The notes under the pieces are model-generated. The model had not been told where the DNA came from. It saw only the letters and a program-made list of their open reading frames with translations, and searched no databases. From Protea cynaroides (lineage: Eukaryota > Streptophyta > Magnoliopsida > Proteales > Proteaceae), in NCBI GenBank assembly GCA_028583415.1, contig CM053267.1:16597583-16661582 (forward strand): 64,000 bases of DNA, read 5' to 3'. Shown piece after piece: positions 22,787-33,480 of the stretch (the stretch's first letter is position 1; each line of letters starts with the position of its first letter). A program made the position numbers and the translations under genes.

Positions 22787-23852
22787 TATAAAACCCACAC
22801 TCTATGAACCTGGTCTAACATGGGTTATCGTGTCGTAACAGGTCTTCCTATCATAACTAGATCGGAGGAGACGGTCAAATGACAAAGCCACACATTAAGG
22901 TACGAAAACTACCCAATTTATACCTTGTCTGGTCAGTCTGGTTGAGCTTGCCCAATTGTCGGGCTTTGCTTCTAGACATGCGATCGGATAACCCAGTTTT
23001 CCAAATTCGAAAATGGGATTTGGTGGGACCTGCTTTTGATTCTTGTACGAAAACCTTCCCATACGGGAGAATGGATCTACATAAGGATACTATCCCTATA
23101 TAAGAGTCCCTGCTTTTCATTTTCTCTCTTTCCTTGATCATTAGAAACCCTAAAGTTTGAGAGAGGTCTGAAAGAGAAGCTGTGGAGAAGAAGGAGGCTG
23201 TGCAGAGTAAGGATTGTCTCCCAAGCAAGAGTTTACTATCGATTTCCATCCAAGTCATCATGAAACCAACGGTAAGTTCTTAATAACTGTAGAAGGGTTG
23301 GGGGGAAACATGGGAATTGGGTCGACGCCATAAATGGCTAATGATTGAACCGAATACCTTATTGAACTTGTTGTTCTAATGGTTACAAATACTTCCTGTT
23401 GAAAGAAACCAACCTTAATGCACATTGATTGTAGGACGGTGTAGGATAAACCCTAAAAGAGTTGAGAGTTAAGAGGGGATCAAGGATTTACTCAAAAGGA
23501 AGTTCAGAGAGGTCTAGAGATGTTGTTCGGAAGGATGTCCGGAGGCACTTAGAATGACTCCAGACATGCTTCTAGAGACACTAACAGAAGGCTCTAGAGC
23601 TTGTCCGGATGGATGTCCGGATGGACTATTCAGTGGCTCCGGACAATGTCTGGTGGGACTTTTCTCCATCATAACAATGAGTCCGGATAGGGTCTGTCAA
23701 ACTGTAACGAACTTAATTAAATTATATTGTTATTAGGGAATTATGAATGAGTGAAGACTAGTCTCTGAAGCTTAGAGAACATTTAATATCACCCAACATG
23801 TGAGAGACAGAACCCTAAATTAATTGGTTAATTAATTAATGAACCTTGCATG
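22787..23852 (+). repeat. Older chromovirus-like LTR fragment (element E)
   Basis: The start region GGTCTAACATGGGTTATCGTG aligns with GGTCTAACCTTACATTTCGTG of the LTR at 30254. The end (GAAGCTTAGAGAAC, then AACCCTAAATTAATTGGTT) aligns with the stretch at 24900-24970 of element A's LTR. A TATA-like CTATATAAG sits at 23096-23104. It is the first 1.07 kb of such an LTR, cut where element A begins. Confidence 0.55.
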
Positions 23853-26157
23853 TGTAAGACCTGTATCGAACTAACCAGTCTTACCACCTTGTACTAGGTC
23901 TACCGATCATGGTCGAGCCAAATGGACCAAGTGCGTGAAGGAAATAGCAAGACCAGGTATTAAACTGACCCAAAAATAGTAAAATAGGGGGCACGGTCGC
24001 ATACCCAGATAGGCAGGGTCGGACCCCCCTCATTAGGGAGTCAGACCCCTGAAATTTTGACCGAGGGTCGGACAATTTAGACCCGAGGGACGACGGGATC
24101 TCCGACCCCCTCATCGACCCCCTCTTTGCCGATAGAAACCGTAAATAGGAAACTTTCCAAATTTCAAGGGGATTCCTTCCTAATCTCAATGGGACTTATT
24201 TTGAGAGGTTCTCCTCTATAAATAGGACGTCCCTTAGCCTCTTTCACTCCTTTTGAAACCCTAATTGAAAGTGGGAGAACGAAAAGAGAAGGAGAAGAGA
24301 AGGAAAGTTGGAGAAGAAGACTAAAGAGAAGAATTCAGAGAAACCTCTGAATCTCAGCAAACCTAAGGTATGGGTATGTTCCCATTAATGATTTAAGACC
24401 TTAGAATAGTTCATGAAGAGGGTATGGTCTAGGAGAAACCCAAATCATCCATCCATGGGAGGATTTCAATGAAATCCATGGAGGAAATCATGGTAGGCAA
24501 AGTAAGGAAGAAACCTAGAGTTTTAAGCCATAGAACAAGCATAGAATGGATTGTGGAAGTAAGCCATAGGACCCAAACATGAAAGAATGGACTGTAGGAT
24601 GAAAAGGTCGATTCAAACCACGGGGGGTCGCACGTGGGGTCGATTGGGAATCGACCCTACCCGACCACAGGATCGACCCCCAGCATTCGAGAAGTCCAGG
24701 GATGTGGTGGTCGCACCCAGGGTCGATGGAAGATCGACCCTGGCATCGACCCTACCCCTGGGGGTCGTAGAAAACTGCTACCCTACCTGCGACCCGTCCT
24801 GCGACCCTCGCTTAACAGCAAGCCTAAAATTATCGGAATGAATTCTAATTAAAATCTATCAACTTGTTAGGTTTTTCTATTGATATAAAAGTGATTCTTA
24901 AAGCTTGAAAGAGGATCTACACTCAAACAAAGGTGAGGGGACAAGACCTAAACTAATTTATTAATAATAAACTATTTTATTTCTTGAGTCCAATGCCATG
25001 ACTGATTCTATGCGTGTATGCTTGTAATGTGCATTCAACATGTCATCCAATATTTCTATTATTACTGTTCATGTATATTTAATTTCATTATTTATAACAT
25101 GATGATGATGATGATGATAGGAATAGGCATGTGAATGTTTGTGTTTGTTGGTGTACTTGATGCGGATAGGGGATGGTATCAATCGGTACTTCAATGCCGT
25201 TTTCATTGGGTATATTGTGCCATAGCTCTATACAAGTCTTGTCCACTAACATCGTCATATCGCCATTACCTTAGCAGAACTATTACGTCGTAGGGCATCA
25301 GGGGAGGTGGTCTCGGACCGTGTAGTTTTCGACTCTGTTGGGGGGCCTTAGCTCTATCTCTATGGATGTATTGAGGGATGCTGGGGTGAGGTCTTGGATA
25401 CACTGATTGACATTAGGATTGGTTAGTTGTGAGCCCAGTTTGCAAGCCCTCGCCAGCAGGGGCTTACGTGTTGGTATGATGCAACCGGTACTGCCATGCC
25501 GTTTTCATGGGGGTATATTGTGTCATAGTGGGTGCATGTGGGGTCGACAGTGCCGTTTTCATTGAGCGGTTTCACACACTCGTGTATAGAGGTGAGGCGG
25601 CCACCAAACCTTTCTATAGCACATTGTAAACTTATATACCAGACCACATATATGAATTGAATGCATGCATATGTTGGTTGCATTGTTTTGTTTGCTCACT
25701 GAGCCGTGTTGTGTACTCACCCTTTCGACGTCGAATATTTTTAGTTGATGATGCAGGTACCACTGTGGAAGATTTTATGAATGCTTCTGTGTACGGACAC
25801 ATGGCTGCGATGGAGGCTGAAGACATAGTGGAGACGCATGACTCCTCATGCGAGTGCAACTCATACGTTTTCGATGAGATTTTTATTTGAACTATTAAGG
25901 AAATATAATTGATATTTTATTTATTTATGTATCGATTGATACAACATAATTTGATATTTTATTTATGATTATCACAGTTAGATTCCTCAGTTCATTTAAT
26001 ATTAAGACTTTCGCTATTGTGTATTTATTCTGATTATGGTTGTGGATGTGTATGATTTAGTTTACAAGGACACAGCCTATTAGAGATCCTGGTTGAACCA
26101 TTGGTTTATTAGCGGTTCATCACACCGTTCTGAATGGTGTGGAATTGGGGTGTGACA
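23853..26157 (+). repeat. 5' LTR of element A, 2.3 kb
   Basis: It starts TGTAAGACCTGTATCG and ends GGAATTGGGGTGTGACA. It aligns with the minus-strand LTR at 49417-51698 end to end and with 30254-31352 over the first 1.1 kb. It contains a block rich in GGTCGA/TCGACCC words (24600-24800) and a GAT run near 25100. Several ORFs inside are not genes. Confidence 0.85.
24217..24224 (+). promoter_or_regulatory. TATA box of element A LTR
   Basis: TATAAATA followed by GGACGTCCC is conserved in three LTR copies (here, 30617-30624, and 51347-51354 on the minus strand), 364 bp or nearly so from the LTR start. This is the likely core promoter. Confidence 0.7.
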
Positions 26158-26159
26158 AC

Positions 26160-26172
26160 TTGGTATCAGAGC
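26160..26172 (+). other. Primer-binding site of element A (initiator tRNA-Met type)
   Basis: TTGGTATCAGAGC follows the LTR end by two bases. It is the classic plant iMet PBS and confirms element orientation. Confidence 0.9.
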
Positions 26173-26444
26173 TCTCAGGCCCTGTCTTTTAAACCAGTAT
26201 ACTACCACAAAAAGTTTGTGAACTGAGATAGGATAAAAATTTAGAAGTAGTAATAATAAGACACTATAAGTATCTGTGTTGTTTGAGATAAAATTGAAAG
26301 AGAATAATGCATCTATTAAATGAGAAACAAATTTATATACACTCGAAGGAAGAACAAACGTAAATATACAAGTCTAAAGCAGAGTACAGTCCACAACCCG
26401 GACAGTTACTCTGAAGTACAAAAAGAAAAATAAAAAGAAAATAC

Positions 26445-27754
26445 ATCAGGAAGCTAGAGGTGATGGGGGAGGCGGTGCCTCGCGGTCTCTGTCGTAATCC
26501 TCAGCATAGACTCTAGTCAACCAAGCTATCTGAGTCTGGGTCGTCTAAAGACTAGCTGTGAGATCAGCCACCCGCTGATCAGTCACGTGATGAGCATCTA
26601 GAAGCTCTCCCACCCTCAGATCCGACATGCGCTGAGCATCTAGAAGCTCTCCCATCCTCAAATCAGACATGCACTGAGCCTCTCTAATCTCATGCAGTAT
26701 CCCCATAATGTCATCAGAAGGTGGGTGTGAAGGACCAGCTGCATGTGAAGGACCAGCTGCATAAGAAGGACCAGCTCCCGTAGTATGTGTAGGTGATGGA
26801 GGAGGTATGAAATCCACATCCATGTACAAACGATCATCATCACCCCCATGAACCCCTGCTCCAGCGGCTGTTGCTGCTGCCTCAGCGTCAGCCATCTCCA
26901 CTAGAGTATGCGGACGCACCAGAGCGTTCCTCTCATCGTTGCTGGCCTGAGCATCCCGCATGCCCATCTTACAGATGGCCTCCCAACCCAGAGGTGATGA
27001 GAAGGATTTCCCCTGAATCCTCTCATCCACCAAGTCAACACTTATGCGGGTAAGCAGTGTAGTGATCATGCATTCATAAGGCAGGTTGCCAACATGATCG
27101 GGCAATGTGGCACTGATCATCGTCTGCATAATGATATAAGGGAGGCAGACAGGCTGCCTAGTGCAGATACAGTACAGTAAGAACTGGGTCAACTAAGAGA
27201 TCCTCTCGTAGTGCCCACTCTGAGGTATCAGGTTGTGCTGAATGATCTTATAGTACACCCGAGGTTCTAGACGTAGGTAGATCGCTTTCATCTCCCAGCG
27301 ATCCTCTCTGATGATTTGACGGTCAATCTCAGCCCTCATCTCCAAAGAAAAGAACTGGGGCTCTCCGGGAGCACAAAACACCAAGGGGCCGTCGTATGAA
27401 ATGCCCAACAGATCTGCTAGCTGCCGATAATCAAAGGAAACCTCGTCTCCCTTGATGTAACTAGTGATCCTGAGCTCTCTACCCCTCTCAGTATCATTGT
27501 AATCCCCCATCACTTGGAGATTACAATAAAACTGTCTCACCAAATCTGGACGAGTACAGGCGTCGTAGGTGATCACAGGAAGCCAGCCCATGTCACCAAA
27601 AGCTCTCTCCACATCGAACAAGGCCAAGCTAGCCAAGTCCACCCGATGACCTCCCTCTACCTTCTTACGAGCGTAGCGGGCATACTGTGCCTCAGCCTCG
27701 TTAGAACGGAAGCGGACTGAGGTCATGAACCCTGGGTACTTTGGTACGAGCCAT
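26445..27754 (-). pseudogene. Antisense gene of element A (PF20167-like plant transposon protein)
   Basis: The gene lies between PBS and gag, opposite to them. The ATG at 27754-27752 opens MARTKVPRVHD, then a frameshift near 27715. The body reads FRSNEAEAQYARYARKK, DMGWLPVITYDACTRPDLVR, QFYCNLQVMGD and VSFDYRQLADLLGI, resembling the putative plant transposon domain PF20167 (FY.NL..., F....I..LLGI). A helical region (KIIQHNLIPQSGHYERIS) comes next, with a stop near 27190. The rest has VDLVDERIQGK, a Pro/Gly/Ala linker with repeated AAGPSHAAGPSH, and tandem SDLRVGELLDAQRM units that should form a coiled coil, ending PPPPSPLAS. A stop near 26543 breaks the tail. An intron acceptor (TTTGCAG) lies just before the ATG. 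Confidence 0.7.
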
Positions 27755-27934
27755 ACTATCTGCAAACACAAAGAAAAATAGATACTGGCTTAGTAAAGAT
27801 GAAAAACCCAAATTTTTTTGACATTATAACGACATAAATTGGTCAAAAGCCTCACTTTTCACCCATACACATGGGTAGGAGGACTTATATAGATTCTAAA
27901 TGATCCTGTAAGACTCATATAGTTGGAAATTTTA

Positions 27935-28565
27935 TCTAAAGAGAGTGAATGAAGAAGAGAAAGTACTGTGTGCAACGTTCATGCTGAAAGGCGATGCACA
28001 CCACTGGTGGAAGTCCACACAGACGTATCTGATGACAAAGCACACCCAATTGACTTGGGATATATATAAGGAGGCATTCTTTGAGTCAGAGATTCCATGG
28101 AGAAGGAGTTCCTGAGTTTATATCAGGGACAGATGACTGTCGATGCATATCAACAGCGTTATGAGGAGCTATTCTTCTTTGCACCAGTCAGTATGCAAGT
28201 GGAAGATACAAAGACCCGAAGGTTCGTCATGGGACTTAGGGGAAGCATACGTGAACATGTTCTGGGACTTGAGAAGAAAATCTACAATGAAGCTGTACAA
28301 ATTGCTCGAGTGATAGAGTCGAGCCAGAAAGAGAGCTACTTTACTCAAAATAGAGGAATCAAAAGGCCAAATGGAAACTCTTACAACGGAGGGAACACCA
28401 AGGTATTCAAACCCTTCCGTACTCAAGGTTTCAATGCTGCAGCCAAGACCACTTCAGTAGCCCCACCTAAACCAAAGTAAAATGGTGTAGGAATAAGATG
28501 TTTTAATTGCAATCAAGTAGGGCATGTCACGAGAGAGTGTACTAAGCCCAAGAAGCAACTACAAT
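27935..28565 (+). pseudogene. Gag of element A with CCHC zinc knuckle
   Basis: The frame reads CATFMLKGDAHHWWKSTQTY and then, after a frameshift near 28095, continues EFLSLYQGQMTVDAYQQRYEEL and FVMGLRGSIREHVLGL, the PF03732 capsid fold. The zinc knuckle CFNCNQVGHVTREC (C-X2-C-X4-H-X4-C) at 28505-28549 follows one in-frame stop. The N-terminal part before 27935 is missing or unreadable. Confidence 0.8.
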
Positions 28566-28699
28566 AAGGCAGAGTTTACGCAGTTACATTTGAGGATGCT
28601 GCCGCATCGCCTGATGTGGTCACAGGTATGACCTGAATCTTATCATTTTGTGTTACATTATGTGAGCATGTAGACTAAATTAAAACAAATCACAGGTAT

Positions 28700-29280
28700 C
28701 GTACCTATTAATGCCATTCCCGCCAGAGTACTCTTTGATTCTGGAGCTACTCATTCTTTTATATCTGTGTCATTTGGAAAGAAGCTAAATCTACCCCTCA
28801 AATCCTTAGACTACAAACTGCTTATACGACCGCCTATGGGATTAGAAGTGGAATTAGAAAAAGGTTATGGACCATGTCCAGTTCTTATTGGCGAGAAGAC
28901 TTTGGATGCAACCTTGATCCAACTTGAGATGGCAGACTTTGACGTCATCTTGGGAATGGACTGGTTAGCTCGGCATTCTGCAAACCTATTATGTGCTGAA
29001 AAGAAGCTGACATTTAAAGACAAGGACGGAGCAGAGTTCAATTTTGCAGGAACCAAACTTCCCCGTAAACGAAAGCTCATACTCTCTGCATTAAAGGCTA
29101 GGAAGTGCCTTGAGAAAGGAGGAGTTGGGTATCTAGTATCTGTGGTCGATCTTACCATAGAAGCACCACGAATGGAGGAAATTGATGTCGTGTGTGACTA
29201 TCCAGATGTATTCCCTGAAGAACTACCAAGACTACCACCCTACCACGCTACAGAGTTTTTTATACTACAAAGTTTGTTAT
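28700..29280 (+). pseudogene. Protease and linker of element A
   Basis: ARVLFDSGATHSFI at about 28720-28765 carries the DSGA active site intact. IILGMDWL-like VILGMDWLARH follows near 28948, then RKCLEKGGVGYLVSVVD and the pre-RT linker VVCDYPDVFPEELPRLPP (29190-29240). The long frame stops at 29280 through a frameshift before the RT. In an intact element this cleaves Gag-Pol. Confidence 0.85.
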
Positions 29281-30253
29281 AGATCTGATACCCGGAGCCG
29301 CACCAGTATCTAAAGCACTTTATCGAATGGCTCCTACTGAACTGAAGGAATTAAAAGTACAACTACAAGAACTGTTGGACAAGGGCTACATCCGACCTAG
29401 CATATCACCATGGGGAGTGCCAATTCGTAAAGAAGAAGGACGGTAGCATTCGACTGTGTATAGACTACCGAGAACTGAATAAACTGACAATCAAGAATCG
29501 GTACCCATTGCCTCGGATCGATGACCTGTTCGATCAGTTGCAAGGTGCCAAAGTGTTCTCCAAGATCGATCTTCGGTCAGGCTACCATCAGTTGAAGATT
29601 AAGGACGGTGATATTTCCAAGACAGCATTCAGGACCAGATATGGACATTATGAATTTTTGGTCATGTCTTTTAGATTGATGAACGCACCAACAACCTTTA
29701 TGGAACTTATGAATTGGGTATTCCATGATATGTTGGATACGTCGATTATTGTATTCATCGATGATATATTGGTCTACTCCAAGGACAAGGAAACTCATAT
29801 TAAGAATCTAAACGCCGCTCTATAGCGATTACGGAAGGAGAAGCTCTTCGCCAAATTTACAAAATGTGAGTTTTGGCTAAAGGAAGTCACTTTTCTAGGC
29901 CATGTTGTATCCGCTGAAGGAATTAAAGTGGATCCTAGTAAGATCGAAGCTATTGTGAAGTGGGAAGCACCGAAGAGCGTTGCAGAAATTAGAAGTTTCT
30001 TAGTTCTAGCTGGATATTATTGACGATTTGTAGAAGACTATTCATGAATTGCCGTACCTCTCACCAGTTTGACTAAGAAGGGAAAAAAGTTTGTTTGGAC
30101 CGATAAATGCGAGAAGAGTTTCCAAACATTGAAGGCTAGATTGATATCTACTCCAATCTTGACCATTCCGATTCCAGTACAGCCATTTATTTTGTACACT
30201 GATGCGTCAGGATTGGGATTAGGATGTGTACTTATGCAAGGAGAACAAGTAAT
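29278..30253 (+). pseudogene. Reverse transcriptase and start of RNase H, element A
   Basis: Motifs in order: DLIPGAAPVSKALYRMAP, ELLDKGYIRPSISPWG, a frameshift near 29430, SKIDLRSGYHQLKIKDGD, FRTRYGHYEFLVMSF, FIDDILVYSKDKETH (catalytic DD intact at about 29760), a stop at 29823, FLGHVVSAEGIKVDPSKI, then GYY, stop, RFVEDYS, stop. RNase H begins FILYTDASGLGLGCVLMQGE and is cut after 30253. At least one frameshift and three stops make it dead. Confidence 0.85.
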
Positions 30254-31352
30254 TGTAAGACCTGCATGCCACAAACTTGGTCTAACCTTACATTTCGTGT
30301 CGTGACCTGTCTACATATGATGGTCGAGCCAAGTGAACCAAGTGTGTGAAGAAACTCAAGACCCAGTATAAAAATTTGATCAAAAACAGTCAAAATGAGG
30401 GTAGGGTCGCATGCCTAAATAGGCAGGTCCGACCCCCTCATCGACCCCCACCATCGACCCGTGACCAGGGGTTGTAGGGGGTCTCGGATTGTCCGACCCC
30501 CTCATCGACCCCTAGTATTCGGGAAAAACAGCACGAACCGAAAATTAGAAAACTTTCCTAATTTCGATTGAAACCTTTCCTAAACTCAATGAGACTTATT
30601 TTGAGAGGTTTTACTCTATAAATAGGACGTCCCTAAGCCTCTTTCACTCCTTTTACAACCCTAATTGGATTGAGAGAAAGAGAAGAGAAGGAAGAAAAGA
30701 AGAAGAGAAGCAAGGAAGAGAAGAAAGCAAAAAGAAGAAGAGTTGCAGAGAAGGAGTATTCTTCTCAGGTATGGATACTAATTCCATGAGTTTCTACAAA
30801 CCTTAGGTTAGATAATAAAGAGAGTATGATCTCGGAGAATCCCAAACCATCAACCCATGGTTAGGTTTTCATGGAAAACCATGGGGAAGTCATGAAAGCC
30901 ATTTAGGTGAATGAATCATGGTTCTAGGCCGTAGAACATGTGTAATATGGACTGTAGTAGCAAGCCATAGGACCCCAAACACGAAGAATGGACTGAAAGC
31001 AGAAAAATCACTAAAACCCACAGGGGGTTGCATGGGGGTCGATGGCCAATCGACCCTACCAGACCCTGAGCATCAACGCCCAGTGTTCGGGAAGTCCAGA
31101 ATAGGGGGGGTTGCACCAGGGGTCGATCATGACTCCGACCCTACCTCCGACCCCCAGTTAAAAACATGGTTTTTTAAATTCGGAATTAATTCTAATAAAA
31201 TTCTGTCGACTTTGTTAGGTCTTCTAGCAATATAATATTGATATAAAAATGATTCTTAAGGCTTGGAAAGAGGATCTACAAACAAGCAAAGGTGAGGGAA
31301 CAAGACCTAAACTAATTGGTTAATAACAAACTGTTTTTATTTCTTGAGTCCA
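30254..31352 (+). repeat. Chromovirus-like LTR, 5' 1.1 kb only
   Basis: It starts TGTAAGACCTGCATGCC inside the RNase H frame of element A and aligns with element A's LTR up to CTTGAGTCCAAT, then stops abruptly. The TATAAATA box is at 30617. The missing last 77 bases of such an LTR appear at 51699-51775. Confidence 0.75.
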
Positions 31353-32031
31353 ATACGGAAGGAGAGCTGAGGGTCGATGGGAGGGTCGATCCGAGGGTCA
31401 ATGATCCTGGTCGAATTGTCCGACCCTCGGACTAAAAATCAGACCTTTAAGGTCCGATTCTGGGTTCATTCTCTATTATTTCCCTCCCATTTCGACTCGT
31501 CTCTCACCTCTAAGTTGCTACAGTGTCACTATGCTATTTTGGTCAGTTCGGGTCCGTGTTTCGTCGTCCACGTCATCCCTACAGATATGCTTTCTCGTTT
31601 TTACCTGTTTTTAGGTTTTCATTTCTAGGTTTTTGTCCCTTTAACTTGTATTTTTCAAATTAAACTTTTTCCAATCATAAAAATTCAATTTTTATTGGGG
31701 GCTTCTGTTATTGGTGTCTCGAGGAACGAAAGCCCTAAAAAATATTTAAGTTTCATCGGTTGGTTATCAAGAAACTCGAAATTTTCACTTTTTGCCCTAA
31801 TTTTGTTGAAATTTTGAATTTCTTGAAATTTCTTGCAATTCAATCCAATTAGTTGAAATTTCTGACTGTTTGAGTGTCACAAGATAGTTTAGGATCTATG
31901 TAAGTCCTCCTGCCCACGTGTATGGGTGACAAGTGAGGCTTTTGGCCAACTTACGTCGTTATACTGGCAAATTTTGAATTTTTCTACCTTATTAACACAT
32001 TATCTATTTTTCTTTCTTATTTGCAGTTACT
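31353..32031. other. Leader of element B, upstream of its antisense gene
   Basis: 31360-31450 is GGGTCGA-rich like the family LTRs. 31850-31960 matches, in reverse complement, the stretch between antisense gene and gag of element A (shared GTGAGGCTTTTGG and GTATGGGTGA-type words). A splice acceptor TTATTTGCAG ends at 32026, just before the ATG. The rest may be promoter and 5' UTR intron of the antisense gene. Confidence 0.5.
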
Positions 32032-32461
32032 ATGGCCCGTACCAAAGTACCTAGAGTTCGTGATCCACTTCGCTTTCGCTCCAACGAAGCCGAGGCACAG
32101 TATTCCCACTATGCTCGTAAGAATGTAAAGGGTGGTCGTATGGTGAACTTGGCTGAGTTAGCCTTGTTCAACGTGAAAAGGGCCTTTGGTGATATGGGGT
32201 GGCTCCCTGTCATCACCTACGACGCTTGTACATGCTCAGACTTAGTGCGATAGTTTTATTGTAATCTTCAGGTGGTGGGGGATTACAATGATGTGGATAG
32301 GGGTCACGAACTACGCATAACTATCTATGTAAAGGGAGTGAACATTTCATTCGATTATCGGCAACTGACCGACCTACTGGGCATTCCCTATGATGGCCCC
32401 ATGGTTTACTGTGCTCCTGGAGAGCCCCAGTTCATTTTCCTAGAGATGAGGGCCGAGATTG
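32032..32461 (+). pseudogene. Antisense gene of element B, first part (PF20167-like)
   Basis: The ATG at 32035 opens ARTKVPRVRDPLRFRSNEAE, colinear with the element A copy. AFGDMGWLPVITYDACTCSD is followed by a stop near 32251, then FYCNLQVVGDYND and ISFDYRQLTDLLGIPYDG. The frame is cut after the codons for MRAEI, exactly where the giant LTR starts. Confidence 0.75.
32457..32461 (+). other. Target-site duplication, left copy
   Basis: GATTG lies left of the giant-LTR element and GTTTG (48268-48272) on its right, one mismatch. Taking GATTG as the original restores the antisense-gene frame across the insertion, and the element A copy has the matching residues there. Confidence 0.8.
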
Positions 32462-33264
32462 TGTGAGGACAATGGATTTTCATATGATCCTCCACGAAAT
32501 CAAAATTAGGCTCTCGCCTTGGTTACTTTTATCCATCCACGCCAATGGACGGAGTAAAATATGGAGTCACCACCTAGATAAGGTCTAGGACCTATAAATG
32601 GTCTCTCACTTGGAGAGACACTATGACTCATGCTCAATGGATTGGCTTCTAGTCTTACCAGAGAAGGGTAAGTGTCAAGTTACGAGTTGGGAAGGTGTTA
32701 GGCACCCAACTCGCCCGGTCAATGGACCGGTCTCCTTCTGTCCTATCCTTTCCTACATTCTTGAAACTTATGTATGTTCAGGTCGTTCAATTTAGCCTAA
32801 CCAGACAAATGGGGAACCCTAGACCAAGTTTCTAAGTTGTTCTAACTTAGGGTGCCGCCACATAAACTTGAAAAAATAAAATACAAGTCAATAGATAATA
32901 AATGGATCAATGAACAAATGAATGGATAAAGAAAATGAAATAATCATGAATAAACAAATAATGAAATAAAAGAATGAATAACACAGAAAATACAACAGAT
33001 AATGTATGACTGAGCTCGAGATCAAGCCGCCTACGTATCCCTGTGCGGCGGGAATCAGGCCAAACGTAGTTCGTGCAGGATTGTGATTGTGGTTGTGGTT
33101 GTGTGTGAGGTGCTCCCTTGACAAAGGAAGCACATGTGACCGTGCGCGAAGGGTGAACTACTCAGAGTTCTCCACTTCCCGCTGCCTACGTATCTCTTTA
33201 GAGAATCAGGTCAAACGTAGTTCCCAACAGTTAACGGGATGTTGGACCCCACATGGCATTACCT

Positions 33265-33480
33265 CAGAGGTGCTCGGACCTCAGAGGTGCTCGGACCTCA
33301 GAGGTACTCGGACCTCAACTCCCTGCACTCGGCAAGGCATCACTAAAGAGGTACTCGGACCTCGACTCCTTGCACTCGGCAAGGCAAACTCAAGAGGTAC
33401 TCGGACCTCGACTCCCCGCACTCAGCAAGGCAACACTCAAGAGGTACTCGGACCTCGACTTCCTTGCACTCAACAAGGCA
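33265..33480 (+). repeat. GAGGTACTCGGACCTC repeat, left LTR
   Basis: Three 17-bp units (33265, 33282, 33299) are followed by three of 45-47 bp built from GAGGTACTCGGACCTCGACT plus GCACTCGGCAAGGCA. The right LTR repeats the array at about 44287-44505. Each unit is itself a near-palindrome (GAGGT...ACCTC). Confidence 0.9.

Larger units (their letters stand above)
23853..30253 (+). mobile_element. Chromovirus-like Ty3/gypsy element A, plus strand, 3'-truncated
   Basis: It comprises a 5' LTR (23853-26157), an initiator-Met PBS, an antisense gene relic, then gag, protease and RT up to the start of RNase H. It breaks off at 30253, where another LTR of the same family starts. Integrase, chromodomain and its own 3' LTR are not seen. 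The RT (SKIDLRSGYHQ, FIDDILVYSK) is of the chromovirus/Tekay-Reina-Galadriel type; I cannot name the clade. Confidence 0.8.

Noticed and set aside
25100..25118. GATGAT run as a coding acidic tract
   Set aside because: It is a short trinucleotide run in an LTR with stops around it.
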